A stretch of DNA of 64,000 nt from positions 124,001 through 188,000 of the forward strand of contig NZ_JAHHZM010000008.1 in the NCBI RefSeq assembly GCF_018642165.1, given 5' to 3'. Made by a program: the position numbers and the translations under genes. The notes beneath the pieces were generated by a model. It was not told the origin of the DNA and searched no databases. It saw only the letters and a list, made by a program, of their open reading frames with translations. The stretch comes from Echinicola shivajiensis. GTDB taxonomy: Bacteria > Bacteroidota > Bacteroidia > Cytophagales > Cyclobacteriaceae. Positions 27,977 to 36,985 of this stretch are shown piece after piece; within the stretch, counting starts at the first letter, position 1, and every line of letters begins with the position of its first letter.

Positions 27977-28612
27977 ATGGTCTCATCCGAAAATTGGCTC
28001 ATGAAAACAAAAACAGAGGATAGCTGGGTAAAAAAAGTAGAAAGACTCCATCCATATCAAACCTTGGTTTATCTAGGAATGTTGGGTAGTGGTCTTATTT
28101 TCCTTTTTTTGTCTGTCGCATTTCTAAGCTCTTTTTATGACGCTAGCCCCCTGGAGGTTTATAAGCTTCCCAAACCTTTTTGGCTAAGCACACTGGTTCT
28201 TATTGTCAGTAGTTTTATCACCCATAAATTGATCAAATTCTACCAACAAGATCAGCCAAAGCAATTGGAAAGACTGTTATGGTTTATTTTCCTATTGGGA
28301 TTATCCTTTACCAGCCTCCAGCTTTGGGGCTGGGAAGAACTGAAAAATCAGGGAATTAATTTCAGCGGTATACCCAGTGGAAGTTACCTATATGTGCTCA
28401 CAGGAATACATATCTTTCATTTAATGGGCCTTTTGATCTTTGCCTTATTCCTTTTATGGGAAGTTCATCAAACTATTCTTGACCCTGTCAAAGATTTGGT
28501 ATTTAGTACCAACCCCTATGCAGAGATGAAATTCAGGTTATTCATAATTTATTGGCATTATGTGGACATTATTTGGCTCTGCTTATTCCTAATATTCACT
28601 TTAGCATTTTAG
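27977..28612 (+). CDS. Cytochrome c oxidase subunit III-like membrane protein
   Basis: A 211-residue protein with about five transmembrane helices (approximately 28-52, 67-86, 97-118, 132-160 and 186-211). The ending YWHYVDIIWLCLFLIFTL is the heme-copper oxidase subunit III signature region, and the GIHIFHLMGLLIF helix also fits. Subunit III stabilises the oxidase and its proton uptake. No catalytic subunit I or II is nearby, so this is an orphan paralog. An internal ATG at 28001 (MKTKTEDSW) could be the real start. hflK begins 76 bases downstream on the same strand. Confidence 0.78.
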   Translation: MVSSENWLMKTKTEDSWVKKVERLHPYQTLVYLGMLGSGLIFLFLSVAFLSSFYDASPLEVYKLPKPFWLSTLVLIVSSFITHKLIKFYQQDQPKQLERLLWFIFLLGLSFTSLQLWGWEELKNQGINFSGIPSGSYLYVLTGIHIFHLMGLLIFALFLLWEVHQTILDPVKDLVFSTNPYAEMKFRLFIIYWHYVDIIWLCLFLIFTLAF

Positions 28613-28688
28613 CATTTTTCACCATTTACTATGCTTATTCCAATATTTTTTTGAAATTTCAATTTTCGAATAAACAAATTTTACCTTT

Positions 28689-29666
28689 ATGGCAAACAAT
28701 AATTTTGAGATCAATATCAACCCCGATTGGATCAAAAAGCACCTACGGAAGATCATTTTTGGACTGATCCTCCTCTATGCGGCATTTAGCGCCATATACA
28801 CTGTAGGTCCTGAGGAAGAGGGAGTAGTTCTTCAGATGGGAAAATATAACCGCACCGTGCAGCCAGGCCTGAATTTCATTTTGCCTTTTGGCATTGAAGA
28901 GATTTTCAAAATCCCAGTCCAAAGGCAACTAAAACAGGAATTTGGATTTAGGACTTCCAATCCAGGCCAAAGATCAGATTATGTAAAGGACGGCTACCGC
29001 GATGAATCCACCATGCTCACTGGAGACTTGAATCTTACCGATGTCGAATGGGTGGTCCAATATCGTATCAGCGACTCCTATAAATATCTTTTTAAAGTCA
29101 GGAACGCGGACAAAACCCTTCGTGATATGTCTGAAGCAGCCATGAGGAAAGTAGTAGGCGATAGGACTGTCAATGAAGTGCTAACAGTGGGCAGACAGGA
29201 AATAGCCACCAGTGTGGAACAATTACTTCAAGAATTATGCGATGAATATGAAAATGGCATTCGAATCGATCAGGTTGTATTGCAGGATGTCAATCCACCG
29301 GACCCTGTAAAACCTTCCTTTAATGCCGTCAACGAAGCTCAGCAAGAAAGGGAAACCCTAATCAATCAAGCAGAAGCAGACTATAACCGGGTAATCCCAA
29401 GAGCCCGAGGTGAGGCGCAGGAAACCATTGAACTGGCAGAAGCCTTTGCCCTGAACAGGGTAAACCGCTCGAAAGGGGAAGCAGACCGATTCAATTCACT
29501 TTTCAAAGAGTATATAAAAGCCCCTGAAGTAACCAAGCAAAGGATTTATCTGGAAACCATGGAAAAAGTCCTGCCGAAACTAGGCAACAAGGTCATCGTG
29601 GATGAAAAGGGCAATAATGTATTACCCTTACTCAACTTGGACAGGAAAGGAGGAACTGAGAAATGA
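28689..29666 (+). CDS. hflK: HflK-type SPFH membrane protein
   Basis: HflK with HflC forms a large membrane-anchored SPFH cage around the FtsH protease and modulates membrane-protein quality control. The 325-residue protein has a short N-terminal cytoplasmic part, one membrane segment (about 17-36), then the SPFH/Band 7 domain (AIYTVGPEEEGVVLQMGKYNRTVQPGLNFILPFGIE...) and a C-terminal helical region rich in Glu/Ala (about 200-300). It is shorter than E. coli HflK (about 420), lacking much of the Gly-rich N-terminus. Its stop overlaps the hflC start by four bases, showing translational coupling. Confidence 0.92.
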   Translation: MANNNFEININPDWIKKHLRKIIFGLILLYAAFSAIYTVGPEEEGVVLQMGKYNRTVQPGLNFILPFGIEEIFKIPVQRQLKQEFGFRTSNPGQRSDYVKDGYRDESTMLTGDLNLTDVEWVVQYRISDSYKYLFKVRNADKTLRDMSEAAMRKVVGDRTVNEVLTVGRQEIATSVEQLLQELCDEYENGIRIDQVVLQDVNPPDPVKPSFNAVNEAQQERETLINQAEADYNRVIPRARGEAQETIELAEAFALNRVNRSKGEADRFNSLFKEYIKAPEVTKQRIYLETMEKVLPKLGNKVIVDEKGNNVLPLLNLDRKGGTEK

Positions 29667-30601
29667 GCAGAAATATCATCATATACAGCATTATAAGTCT
29701 TTTGTTGATCATTGCAGCAAATGGCAGCATTTTCATCTTGGATGAAACCCAACAAGCTATCGTTACCCAATTCGGGAAGCCAGTGGGTGAACCGCGCACC
29801 AGTCCTGGACTCAACTTTAAAATTCCGTTTTTACACAAGGTTCAGTTCTTTGACAAAAGGTACCTGGAATGGGATGGAGACCGAAACCAAGTCCCTACCA
29901 AAGACAAGAAATTTATCTTTGTGGACACCTATGCCAGATGGGAAATCACCAATCCACTGCAGTTTTTTATCAGATTGAGGGATGAAAGATCTGCCCAGTC
30001 CAGATTGGATGATATTCTTGATGGTGAAACCAGAAATGCCATTGCCAGTCATGATCTACTGGATGTGGTCCGCTCCACCAACAGGGACCCAGAAGTCACA
30101 GAGGATTTTATGGAGGAACTGGAAATTCTGGAAGAGATCTCCGTTGGCCGAGAAAAAATCGAAGAAATCGTCCTTTCTAAGGCCAATGAAAGAACGGCTG
30201 ATTTAGGTGTTAGAATTTTAGATTTTAAATTCAAACGAATGAATTATGTAAATGAAGTTCGTGACCGCGTGTATGACCGAATGATCAGTGAGCGAAATAG
30301 GATTGCCGATCAGTTCCGTTCTGAAGGTCAAGGTGAAGCCAGAAAGATCCAAGGTGATAAAGAGCGTGATTTGGCAAAAATCCAATCAGAAGCCTTTAAA
30401 GAAGCAGAAGAGATAAAAGGTCGGGCAGATGCTGAAGCTACTGCAATTTATGCCGAAGCTTACAACCAAAACAGACAGGCAGTGGATTTATATAAATTCC
30501 TAAGAACAATGGAAAGCTTTGAGAAGTCCTTGGATGAAAATACCAGCATTATTCTTTCTACAGATAGCGAATTCTTCAAATATCTCAATAGTATCAAATA
30601 A
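29663..30601 (+). CDS. hflC: HflC-type SPFH membrane protein
   Basis: Partner of HflK in the FtsH-associated complex. The 312-residue protein has an N-terminal membrane segment (about 5-24), then an SPFH domain (ETQQAIVTQFGKPVGEPRTSPGLNFKIPFLHKV), a helical Glu/Arg/Ala-rich stretch (about 190-270, ERNRIADQFRSEGQGEARKI) and the HflC-like ending ILSTDSEFFKYL. Length fits the family. It overlaps hflK by the ATGA junction. ftsH is not in this window. Confidence 0.93.
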   Translation: MSRNIIIYSIISLLLIIAANGSIFILDETQQAIVTQFGKPVGEPRTSPGLNFKIPFLHKVQFFDKRYLEWDGDRNQVPTKDKKFIFVDTYARWEITNPLQFFIRLRDERSAQSRLDDILDGETRNAIASHDLLDVVRSTNRDPEVTEDFMEELEILEEISVGREKIEEIVLSKANERTADLGVRILDFKFKRMNYVNEVRDRVYDRMISERNRIADQFRSEGQGEARKIQGDKERDLAKIQSEAFKEAEEIKGRADAEATAIYAEAYNQNRQAVDLYKFLRTMESFEKSLDENTSIILSTDSEFFKYLNSIK

Positions 30602-30780
30602 GAAAAGAAACATATTAAAACCTGATTATCCGCTATGATGACAGTAAGCTTAAGTCCTTTGCTCAGGTGGTCGGAAGTATGAAGTCCGAAGTAGTTCATA
30701 TTTTAGTCAAAACGATCATTTCGATTCGCTCTTAATCATTATTTGTTCAAATGCGGATATACATATATTAAAAAATAAAT

Positions 30781-30806
30781 GCGCCATCCACTGAATCGGA
30801 TGGCGC
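30781..30806 (-). terminator. Terminator at the end of the P-II/amt operon
   Basis: Arms GCGCCATCC (30781-30789) and GGATGGCGC (30798-30806) with an eight-base loop. On the minus strand the hairpin is followed by ATTTATTTTTT. It may also stop hflC transcripts from the other side. Confidence 0.8.
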
Positions 30807-30841
30807 TTTCTATTTGTCAGGTAAATCTTTTATTTCCTATC

Positions 30842-32074
30842 TTATTCCTTTGTCGCAAAATCAGGATATGCCCTCATGCTATGCTCATTGATATCCAAAC
30901 CTTCCACCTCTTCACTTTCATGAACACGTATACCAACAGTCTTCTTCATAGAATAGAATAATACCCAGCTAAATACTATACAGAACACACCAACAGCAGC
31001 CACACCGATTAATTGAGACATCAATTGAGAGAAACCAGCAAGGTCACCAAAAATACCTACTGCTAGGGTACCCCAAATACCGCCTACCAAATGTACTGAA
31101 ATCGCACCAACAGGATCATCTACTTTTACTTTGTCAAAGAAAACAACTCCAAATACTACCAAAGCTCCGCCTACGAATCCGATGATGGCAGACTCACCGA
31201 CAGACATTAAATCCGCACCGGCAGTAATCCCCACCAATCCAGCCAATACTCCATTGAGTACCATAGTGATATCGTAAGACTTGAATTTCAAATAAGAGAA
31301 AATTAATGCACCAAAAGCACCAGCGGCACCAGCGATAGAAGTAGTCACAAACACTTTAGACACAGTTCCTGGGTCTGCACTCAAAACCGAACCACCGTTG
31401 AATCCAAACCATCCGAACCAAAGTAAAAACACACCGATTACAGCCATTGGAATATTGTGTCCAGGGATCGCATTCATACCTCTTTCAGTATATTTCCCAA
31501 TTCTTGGCCCCAATAGATAAGCTCCAACTAAGGCTCCCCAACCACCTACAGAATGGACGATCGTAGAACCCGCAAAATCATAAAAAGGAGTACTTAGGGT
31601 ATCCAAAAATCCTCCGCCCCATTTCCACATCCCAACGATTGGGTAACAAATAGCTACATAAAGTGTGGAGAATATGATAAATGGCCCCAATTTGATTCTT
31701 TCTGCAACAGCTCCCGACACAATAGTAGCTGCAGTAGCTGCAAACATGGCTTGGAAAATAAAATCAGTGAAGAACGTATAACCTTCGCTATAGGCATAAG
31801 TATCCCATCCTTCAGGAAGGCTTAAACCCAAGCCACTCAAGCCAAAGAAACCTCCTGCAAAAGCTTCTCCCGGATACATCAGGTCGAAGCCAATAAATGC
31901 ATAGGTCAACAAACCCATGGCCGGAATAATGGTATTTTTAAATAAGATATTAATGGTGTTTTTGGCTCTTGTAAGTCCAGCCTCAAGGGAAGCAAAGCCA
32001 AGGTGCATGATGAATACTAGGATAGTGGCCACCATCATCCACACATTATTGATGGTAAATAATTCTTGGTTCAT
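30842..32074 (-). CDS. amt: Ammonium transporter
   Basis: A 410-residue Amt/Rh family channel that conducts ammonium/ammonia across the inner membrane. About 11 hydrophobic helices are visible. Family signatures are the N-terminal MHLGFASLEAGLTRAKNT, the Asp-containing pore region (DFAGSTIVHSVGGWGALVGA, with the His of SVGG) and a second conserved His in VHLVGGIWGTLAVG. There is no cleaved signal obvious; the first helix starts at about residue 10. It lies 56 bases downstream of the P-II gene, the usual partner that plugs the channel under nitrogen sufficiency. Confidence 0.96.
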   Translation of the reverse strand: MNQELFTINNVWMMVATILVFIMHLGFASLEAGLTRAKNTINILFKNTIIPAMGLLTYAFIGFDLMYPGEAFAGGFFGLSGLGLSLPEGWDTYAYSEGYTFFTDFIFQAMFAATAATIVSGAVAERIKLGPFIIFSTLYVAICYPIVGMWKWGGGFLDTLSTPFYDFAGSTIVHSVGGWGALVGAYLLGPRIGKYTERGMNAIPGHNIPMAVIGVFLLWFGWFGFNGGSVLSADPGTVSKVFVTTSIAGAAGAFGALIFSYLKFKSYDITMVLNGVLAGLVGITAGADLMSVGESAIIGFVGGALVVFGVVFFDKVKVDDPVGAISVHLVGGIWGTLAVGIFGDLAGFSQLMSQLIGVAAVGVFCIVFSWVLFYSMKKTVGIRVHESEEVEGLDINEHSMRAYPDFATKE

Positions 32075-32130
32075 TAGAAAGGGAAATTATTGATTAGGAT
32101 TTGAAAGGTGATAGATTAATAGTTGAGGAA

Positions 32131-32469
32131 TTATAGTGCATCCGCACCTTTATCCTCATTTCTTACCCTATAGGCTTCAAGCACATCGGTAACGAAGATT
32201 TTACCATCTCCGATCTCACCTGTACGGCCTTCTTTCAGGATACATTTGATGACTGAATCTACCAGATCCTCTGTAACGACAATTTCCAACTTGGTTCTAG
32301 GAATAAAAGCTGGCTCATAAGCCACCCCCCTATACTTTTCAATCTTTGCGTGCTCAAGACCCATACCCTTAACTTCATAAAAAGTAAGGAATTTTACTCC
32401 TAAGGCAGCAATACATTTGTGAATCACCTCAAATCGAGATGTTCTAATAATCGCTTCTACTTTTTTCAT
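32131..32469 (-). CDS. glnK: P-II family nitrogen regulatory protein
   Basis: A 112-residue trimeric P-II signal protein that senses 2-oxoglutarate and ATP/ADP and gates the downstream Amt channel. The T-loop retains Tyr46 and Tyr51 (YRGVAY), the latter at the uridylylation position of the E. coli proteins. The C-terminal motif TGEIGDGKIFV is intact. The segment after beta-1 (FEVIHKCIAALGVKFLTFYEVKG) and the T-loop (LEHAKIEK) differ from proteobacterial GlnB/GlnK. Pairing with amt supports a GlnK-type role. Whether Tyr51 is modified depends on a uridylyltransferase not seen here. Confidence 0.92.
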   Translation of the reverse strand: MKKVEAIIRTSRFEVIHKCIAALGVKFLTFYEVKGMGLEHAKIEKYRGVAYEPAFIPRTKLEIVVTEDLVDSVIKCILKEGRTGEIGDGKIFVTDVLEAYRVRNEDKGADAL

Positions 32470-32770
32470 TTTATTATACTGACAAACTACTCGGTTATAT
32501 TTAAACCATTTTTTAACTGAATTGCATGCAAATCTAATAATACAGATTAATTTTTAACCCATATTTTTCATTTTTTTTAACAAAAACTCATTTCGTCGGG
32601 TATTTAACAAACCAAAAAGGAAGAAAACAGTGAGATTTGACAACAAACGGGTGGTTTTTAGCATTTTTTGGAAATCGGTCTAATTTTTGACTGCCCACAT
32701 GGTCACTTTAAAAGATTGTCTTAATTTTAGGCACCAAAACAAACCAGACTATCAAGAAACTTTCAATTTC
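32470..32770. other. Divergent spacer between P-II/amt and the nucleotidyltransferase
   Basis: About 300 AT-rich bases with no gene. It holds a minus-strand -7 box candidate for the P-II gene (32529-32536). The frame running into the nucleotidyltransferase from 32687 lacks conserved sequence and is taken as untranslated. Confidence 0.5.
32529..32536 (-). promoter_or_regulatory. Bacteroidota -7 box of P-II/amt (TAGATTTG on minus strand)
   Basis: CAAATCTA on the plus strand reads TAGATTTG on the minus strand, a TAnnTTTG match 60 bases before the P-II ATG. No clear -33 element was found. Confidence 0.45.
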
Positions 32771-33673
32771 ATGAATAAACCAACACTTTTGATTCTAGCT
32801 GCAGGGATAGGTAGCCGATATGGAGGGAATAAGCAAATAGATGGCTTTGGCCCAAAAGGAGAAACGATAATAGAATACTCAATATATGACGCAATCAGGG
32901 CAGGCTTTGGGAAAGTTGTCTTTATAGTCCGTAAAGAAATTCTGGAATTGGTCAAAGAAATTTTCTTGCCCAAGCTAGAAGGGAAAATCAAAGTCGAATT
33001 TGTTGTTCAATCCCTGGAGAGCATGGTTCCTTTGGAATATAGAAATCCCGAAAGAAAAAAGCCCTACGGCACAGGTCATGCAGTATTGTGTGCAAAGGAT
33101 GCTATTAAGGAACCTTTTGCTGTAATTAATGCAGATGATTTTTATGGGAAAGAGGCCTTTCAGGTCTTGGGAGAATTTCTTCAAAATGGGGTAAAAGAGG
33201 ACTTACACTGCATGGTCGGTTATGCGATTCAAAACGTACTTTCTGACAATGGCACTGTCAGTCGCGGAGTCTGCGCGACCAATGGTCATATGCAATTGAT
33301 GGGAATGACAGAAAGGACAGCCATCGCACAGGAAGGTGATCGAATCCTTAGTCGTGAAAACGATCAAGAAATTGAAATACCTACTGATACTCCTGTTTCT
33401 ATGAACTGCTGGGGATTCCATCCTTCATTCTTTGAAGAAACAGAAGACCTTTGGAGAAATTTCTTGGCCGAAAACAAGGACAATATCAAATCCGAATTCT
33501 ATATCCCTACTGTAGCCAATGCTTTAATAGAGAAAAAGAAAGCCAACATCGCCATTCTGGAAGGAGGCAAAACATGGTTTGGAGTCACTTATCCTGATGA
33601 CAAACCTGTGGTGGTAAAGGCGCTTCAGGATCTACATGAGCAAGGAGATTATCCTGATTCATTATGGACATAA
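32771..33673 (+). CDS. Sugar nucleotidyltransferase-like protein
   Basis: The start is taken at ATG 32771, immediately before the conserved opening. The 300-residue protein begins with the Rossmann signature of NTP-transferases (LILAAGIGSRYGGNKQIDGFGPKG, with the G-x-G-x-R and Lys), then YGTGHAVLCAKDAI and INADDFYGKEAF, the metal-binding Asp pair. This fits enzymes that make NDP-sugars from NTP and sugar 1-phosphate. The rather divergent C-terminal half (about 165-300) gives no substrate. No sugar-biosynthesis neighbours are present, so the product is unassigned. It is probably cytoplasmic. Confidence 0.85.
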   Translation: MNKPTLLILAAGIGSRYGGNKQIDGFGPKGETIIEYSIYDAIRAGFGKVVFIVRKEILELVKEIFLPKLEGKIKVEFVVQSLESMVPLEYRNPERKKPYGTGHAVLCAKDAIKEPFAVINADDFYGKEAFQVLGEFLQNGVKEDLHCMVGYAIQNVLSDNGTVSRGVCATNGHMQLMGMTERTAIAQEGDRILSRENDQEIEIPTDTPVSMNCWGFHPSFFEETEDLWRNFLAENKDNIKSEFYIPTVANALIEKKKANIAILEGGKTWFGVTYPDDKPVVVKALQDLHEQGDYPDSLWT

Positions 33674-33791
33674 GCCTATAATGGTTTCTTCCCAAAAAGA
33701 TTTTACCTTAACATTATACTTCTGGATATTGTCCAATAGTTTAATTGAATAAGCGTTGATATTATAAGCACAATAAAATCAGCTTTTTATA

Positions 33792-34211
33792 ATGAAAAAA
33801 TTACTTTTCTCACATCGTCCATTTTCGCAGAATTTTGCGCTTTTGATCCTTAGGTTGAGTGCTGCAGGTATGATGATGACTCATGGCTGGTCTAAAATCG
33901 CCAATTTCAGCGAGTACCTGACCAAATTTTCAGATCCTATTGGATTAGGCCCAGCGGTTTCTTTACAGCTGGCTATTTTTGCGGAGTTTTTCTGCGCGAT
34001 CCTATTGGCACTTGGCTTTATGAGCAGATGGGTATTGATCCCTTTGATTATCACTATGATGACCGCAGCATTTATAGTACATGCAGATGACCCCTTTGGA
34101 GGAAAAGAAAAAGCCCTGCTATTCCTAGTGATATTTGTTGTATTGCTTTTTACAGGCCCTGGAAAAATCTCCATGGATGCCCAGATAAATAAAAAAAATA
34201 GATATCGTTAA
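33792..34211 (+). CDS. DoxX family membrane protein
   Basis: A 139-residue inner-membrane protein of the DoxX group with four hydrophobic helices (about 15-32, 54-74, 80-98 and 108-123). Conserved elements are LRLSAAGMMMTHGWSKI and the AIFAEFFCAILLALGF helix. DoxX-like proteins are linked to thiosulfate/quinone chemistry or redox stress in some bacteria, but the function of this subgroup is not settled. It ends one base inside a perfect palindrome that separates it from the convergent kmo gene. Confidence 0.85.
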   Translation: MKKLLFSHRPFSQNFALLILRLSAAGMMMTHGWSKIANFSEYLTKFSDPIGLGPAVSLQLAIFAEFFCAILLALGFMSRWVLIPLIITMMTAAFIVHADDPFGGKEKALLFLVIFVVLLFTGPGKISMDAQINKKNRYR

Positions 34212-34244
34212 TAAAAAGTCCCGGTGATCACCGGGACTTTTTAT
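34211..34244. terminator. Perfect 34-bp palindromic bidirectional terminator
   Basis: Bases 34211-34227 and 34228-34244 are perfect reverse complements (core AAAAAGTCCCGGTGA and its complement), giving a hairpin with a T run on both strands. It spans precisely from the last base of the doxX stop to the last base of the convergent kmo stop, so one element terminates both genes. Confidence 0.92.
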
Positions 34245-35599
34245 TATACCATTCTAGCTGTCTCCACCAGATTTATAATTTCCTCATAATTGATATTATG
34301 GTAATTCTGGGCGATCCGAGGATCGCTCATTACCTTATCCATAATTTCATTTTGGAGCTGGCCTTGTGCATAAGCGTCAGCATACTTCATATCTGAGAAA
34401 GTCACCATAGTGTACAGGGGCACCCATTCTTGTGGATATAGTTCATGGAGTTTTGCCTCTATTTTCTTGCGAATAATAAACTTAGGATTGGCCACACTGT
34501 CCCTCATTTCCACAAAATTATCCCTTGCCATTTGACTTATGGCATCTGTGTCGGGCTTTCTGATTTTCTGGAATTTCTCAAACACCAATTCCCAAGAAGT
34601 TGTACCAAATTTCTCTATCAGCTCATCCAGTATAAAGCAATCTTCAAATCCACAATTCATTCCCTGTCCAAAGAATGGAACCATAGCATGGCAGGCATCC
34701 CCAATCAATAAGGATTTATTTTTTTGCCATGGGAAGCATTCCACATTGATCAGTGAACTTGTAGGATTATTGAAAAACTCATCAGACAAATTCGGCATCA
34801 ATTCAAAGGCATCATTAAAGAAAGTCCTGAAAACACTTTCCAGATCACTCTTATCGTTGATTTTATCAAAACATACTTTTTCACCTTCAAAAGGCAAAAA
34901 TAAAGTACAGGTAAATGATTTGTCCGGATTTGGCAAAGCAATAAGCATAAACATACCTCTCGGCCAAATATGCAAGGCAGTCGGATCCATAGCAAATTCG
35001 CCTTCCGCCGTGGCCGGAATGGTCAACTCCTTATATCCGTGAGAAATATATTCTTGCTTATAATTCAATCTGGTCTGCTTCTGCATGGCATCCCGCAAGG
35101 AAGAATACGCTCCATCTGCCCCAATGATCACATCGGATTCTTTCACAAACTTTTGCCCGTCTGCATAGGAAAAGCTCAAAGATGTTTTAGAAATATCAAT
35201 TTCTTCACAGAGATGATCAAAATATATACTCACCCCTTCTTTTTCTGCTTCGTTGATCAGCAGCTCATTGAAGTCTCTTCTCGAAATAGAATATATTGCT
35301 TGGTTTTCCTTTCCATAAGGCAAAAAGGATGTCTCACCATGTTCATCATGGATACTCCTCCCATACATGGGCAAAGCCATAGGAGCCACTTTTTTCCGTA
35401 GGCCAATTCTATCCAAGGCTTTCCAGCCACGGTCACTCAAAGCCATGTTGATGGACCTCCCTTCGGGAACATTCTTTTTATCCCTGAGATCAGAACGCTT
35501 TTCATACAAGCCAACTTCCAGTCCTTTTTTTCTCAGGTAAATTCCCAAAAGAGAACCAATCAATCCAGCTCCAATAATGCTTACATTATTATTCCTCAT
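34244..35599 (-). CDS. kmo: Kynurenine 3-monooxygenase
   Basis: KMO is an FAD- and NADPH-dependent hydroxylase that converts L-kynurenine to 3-hydroxykynurenine. The 451-residue protein shows the N-terminal dinucleotide fold (SIIGAGLIGSLLGIYL), the DG motif (VIIGADGAYSSLR), the GD motif (LLIGDACHAMVPFFGQGMNCGFEDC) and the KMO-specific GRSINMALSDRG. The C-terminal portion lacks the long membrane tail of the eukaryotic enzyme, as in bacterial KMO. It is the last gene of a minus-strand haaO-kynU-kmo unit (53-base gap to kynU). Confidence 0.96.
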   Translation of the reverse strand: MRNNNVSIIGAGLIGSLLGIYLRKKGLEVGLYEKRSDLRDKKNVPEGRSINMALSDRGWKALDRIGLRKKVAPMALPMYGRSIHDEHGETSFLPYGKENQAIYSISRRDFNELLINEAEKEGVSIYFDHLCEEIDISKTSLSFSYADGQKFVKESDVIIGADGAYSSLRDAMQKQTRLNYKQEYISHGYKELTIPATAEGEFAMDPTALHIWPRGMFMLIALPNPDKSFTCTLFLPFEGEKVCFDKINDKSDLESVFRTFFNDAFELMPNLSDEFFNNPTSSLINVECFPWQKNKSLLIGDACHAMVPFFGQGMNCGFEDCFILDELIEKFGTTSWELVFEKFQKIRKPDTDAISQMARDNFVEMRDSVANPKFIIRKKIEAKLHELYPQEWVPLYTMVTFSDMKYADAYAQGQLQNEIMDKVMSDPRIAQNYHNINYEEIINLVETARMV

Positions 35600-35652
35600 C
35601 GGTTCAAAATCAGTTTAATAGGTTAATTAAATAGGTCTAATATTTATTTATC

Positions 35653-36945
35653 TTAAGCAAATTTTGCTAAAGATCGTTCCAATATCTGCGCAAAGAGAAA
35701 AACATCCTCAAAGCTGTTGTATAATGGTGCTGGAGCTAGTCTAATCACATTCGGATTTCTCCAATCTCCCACAATTCCATTTCTATAAAACTCATCAAAA
35801 ACAGCCTTTCCTCCTTTATGGATCAAAAGAGACAACTGACAGCCTCTAGCTTCAGGGTCTTCTGGGGTAATGATTTCCAAAACTCCAGTTTCACCGCTAA
35901 TTTTGCGAATCAAGAATTCCAAATAGCCGGTCAATAAGACACTCTTTGTCCTCAGCCTGCCCATTCCCGCTTTCTCAAAAACATCCAAAGAAGCTTGATG
36001 GGCGGCCATCCCCAACACGTTTCCATTGGAAGTCTGCCAGCCATCCGCACCATACATGGGCTTGAAACCTTTTTCCATCATAAACCGCTCCTTTTCATCA
36101 TGTCCCCACCATCCTGCAAAACGATTCAATTCCCTATTATCTGCATATTTTTCATGGACGTAGATTCCTGCCACATTTCCAGGCCCGGAATTCAAGTACT
36201 TATAACTGCACCAAGCTGCAAAATCCACCTTCCATTCATGCAAGACCAAGGGATAATTCCCAACAGCATGCGCTAGGTCAAAGCCTACCAAAGCCCCAAC
36301 CCCATGACCTGCTTCGGTTATTTGCTTCATGTCAAACACCTGACCGGTATAATATTGCAGGCCTGCCATCATCACCAAAGCTAGCTCGTCCGCATGTTCT
36401 GAAATAGTATTCAGGATATCCTCAGTTCTGAGTGTATGCTCACCAACTCTAGGCGATACTTCTATGATGGCCTCATCAGGAGAATAACCGTGAAACTTCA
36501 CTTGGCTCTCCAACATGTACATATCAGATGGGAAAGCTCCAGCCTCTGTCAGTATTTTAAACCTCTTTCCTTCCGGACGATAAAAAGAAACCATTAAAGC
36601 ATGAAGATTGCTGGTCAGGCTGTTCATCACCACCACCTCATGTTCCTTGGCCCCTACAATATGGGACAAAGCCTTTTTTGCTCGAGTATGTACTGAAAAC
36701 CAAGGTTGCTCTCCATCAAAATGTCCATCTACTGCCTTGTCCGCCCAAGCATGAAGTTCTTTCTGCACATACTCTTCTACTGCTTTTGGCTGCAAACCCA
36801 GTGAGTTTCCACAAAAATAAATAGCTGATCGTCCATCAATTTTTGGAAAAAGAAATTGAGATTGAAAATCCTTTAAGGGATCCTCAGCATCCATCTTTCT
36901 GGCAAAATCAAGGCTGTATTCGTAAGAAATCATGCTTTTGATCAA
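35653..36945 (-). CDS. kynU: Kynureninase
   Basis: Kynureninase is a PLP-dependent hydrolase that splits 3-hydroxykynurenine into 3-hydroxyanthranilate and alanine. The 430-residue protein has the aminotransferase fold with the PLP Lys in AWCSYKYLNSGPGN, the Asp before it in VGFDLAHAVGN, and the family N-terminus (YFCGNSLGLQPK). ATG 36945 was used; Met5 at 36933 is an alternative start. It sits between haaO (40 bases upstream) and kmo, which fits one pathway operon feeding quinolinate and NAD synthesis. Confidence 0.96.
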   Translation of the reverse strand: MIKSMISYEYSLDFARKMDAEDPLKDFQSQFLFPKIDGRSAIYFCGNSLGLQPKAVEEYVQKELHAWADKAVDGHFDGEQPWFSVHTRAKKALSHIVGAKEHEVVVMNSLTSNLHALMVSFYRPEGKRFKILTEAGAFPSDMYMLESQVKFHGYSPDEAIIEVSPRVGEHTLRTEDILNTISEHADELALVMMAGLQYYTGQVFDMKQITEAGHGVGALVGFDLAHAVGNYPLVLHEWKVDFAAWCSYKYLNSGPGNVAGIYVHEKYADNRELNRFAGWWGHDEKERFMMEKGFKPMYGADGWQTSNGNVLGMAAHQASLDVFEKAGMGRLRTKSVLLTGYLEFLIRKISGETGVLEIITPEDPEARGCQLSLLIHKGGKAVFDEFYRNGIVGDWRNPNVIRLAPAPLYNSFEDVFLFAQILERSLAKFA

Positions 36946-36985
36946 AATTTCGTGTTATTGGCTGCGAAGTAAATGTACCCACAGC

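Noticed and set aside
30602-30780. Degenerate gene or tRNA between hflC and amt
   Set aside because: No cloverleaf, no conserved frame and only a weak CGGA/TCCG stem were seen.
32687-32770. N-terminal extension of the nucleotidyltransferase
   Set aside because: The conserved LILAAG signature begins only after the ATG at 32771; the extension starts with TTG and shows no conserved features.
34211-34244. 34-bp palindrome as an attachment site or mobile-element remnant
   Set aside because: It ends exactly at two convergent stop codons and carries T tracts, which fits a shared terminator; no integrase or flanking duplication is present.
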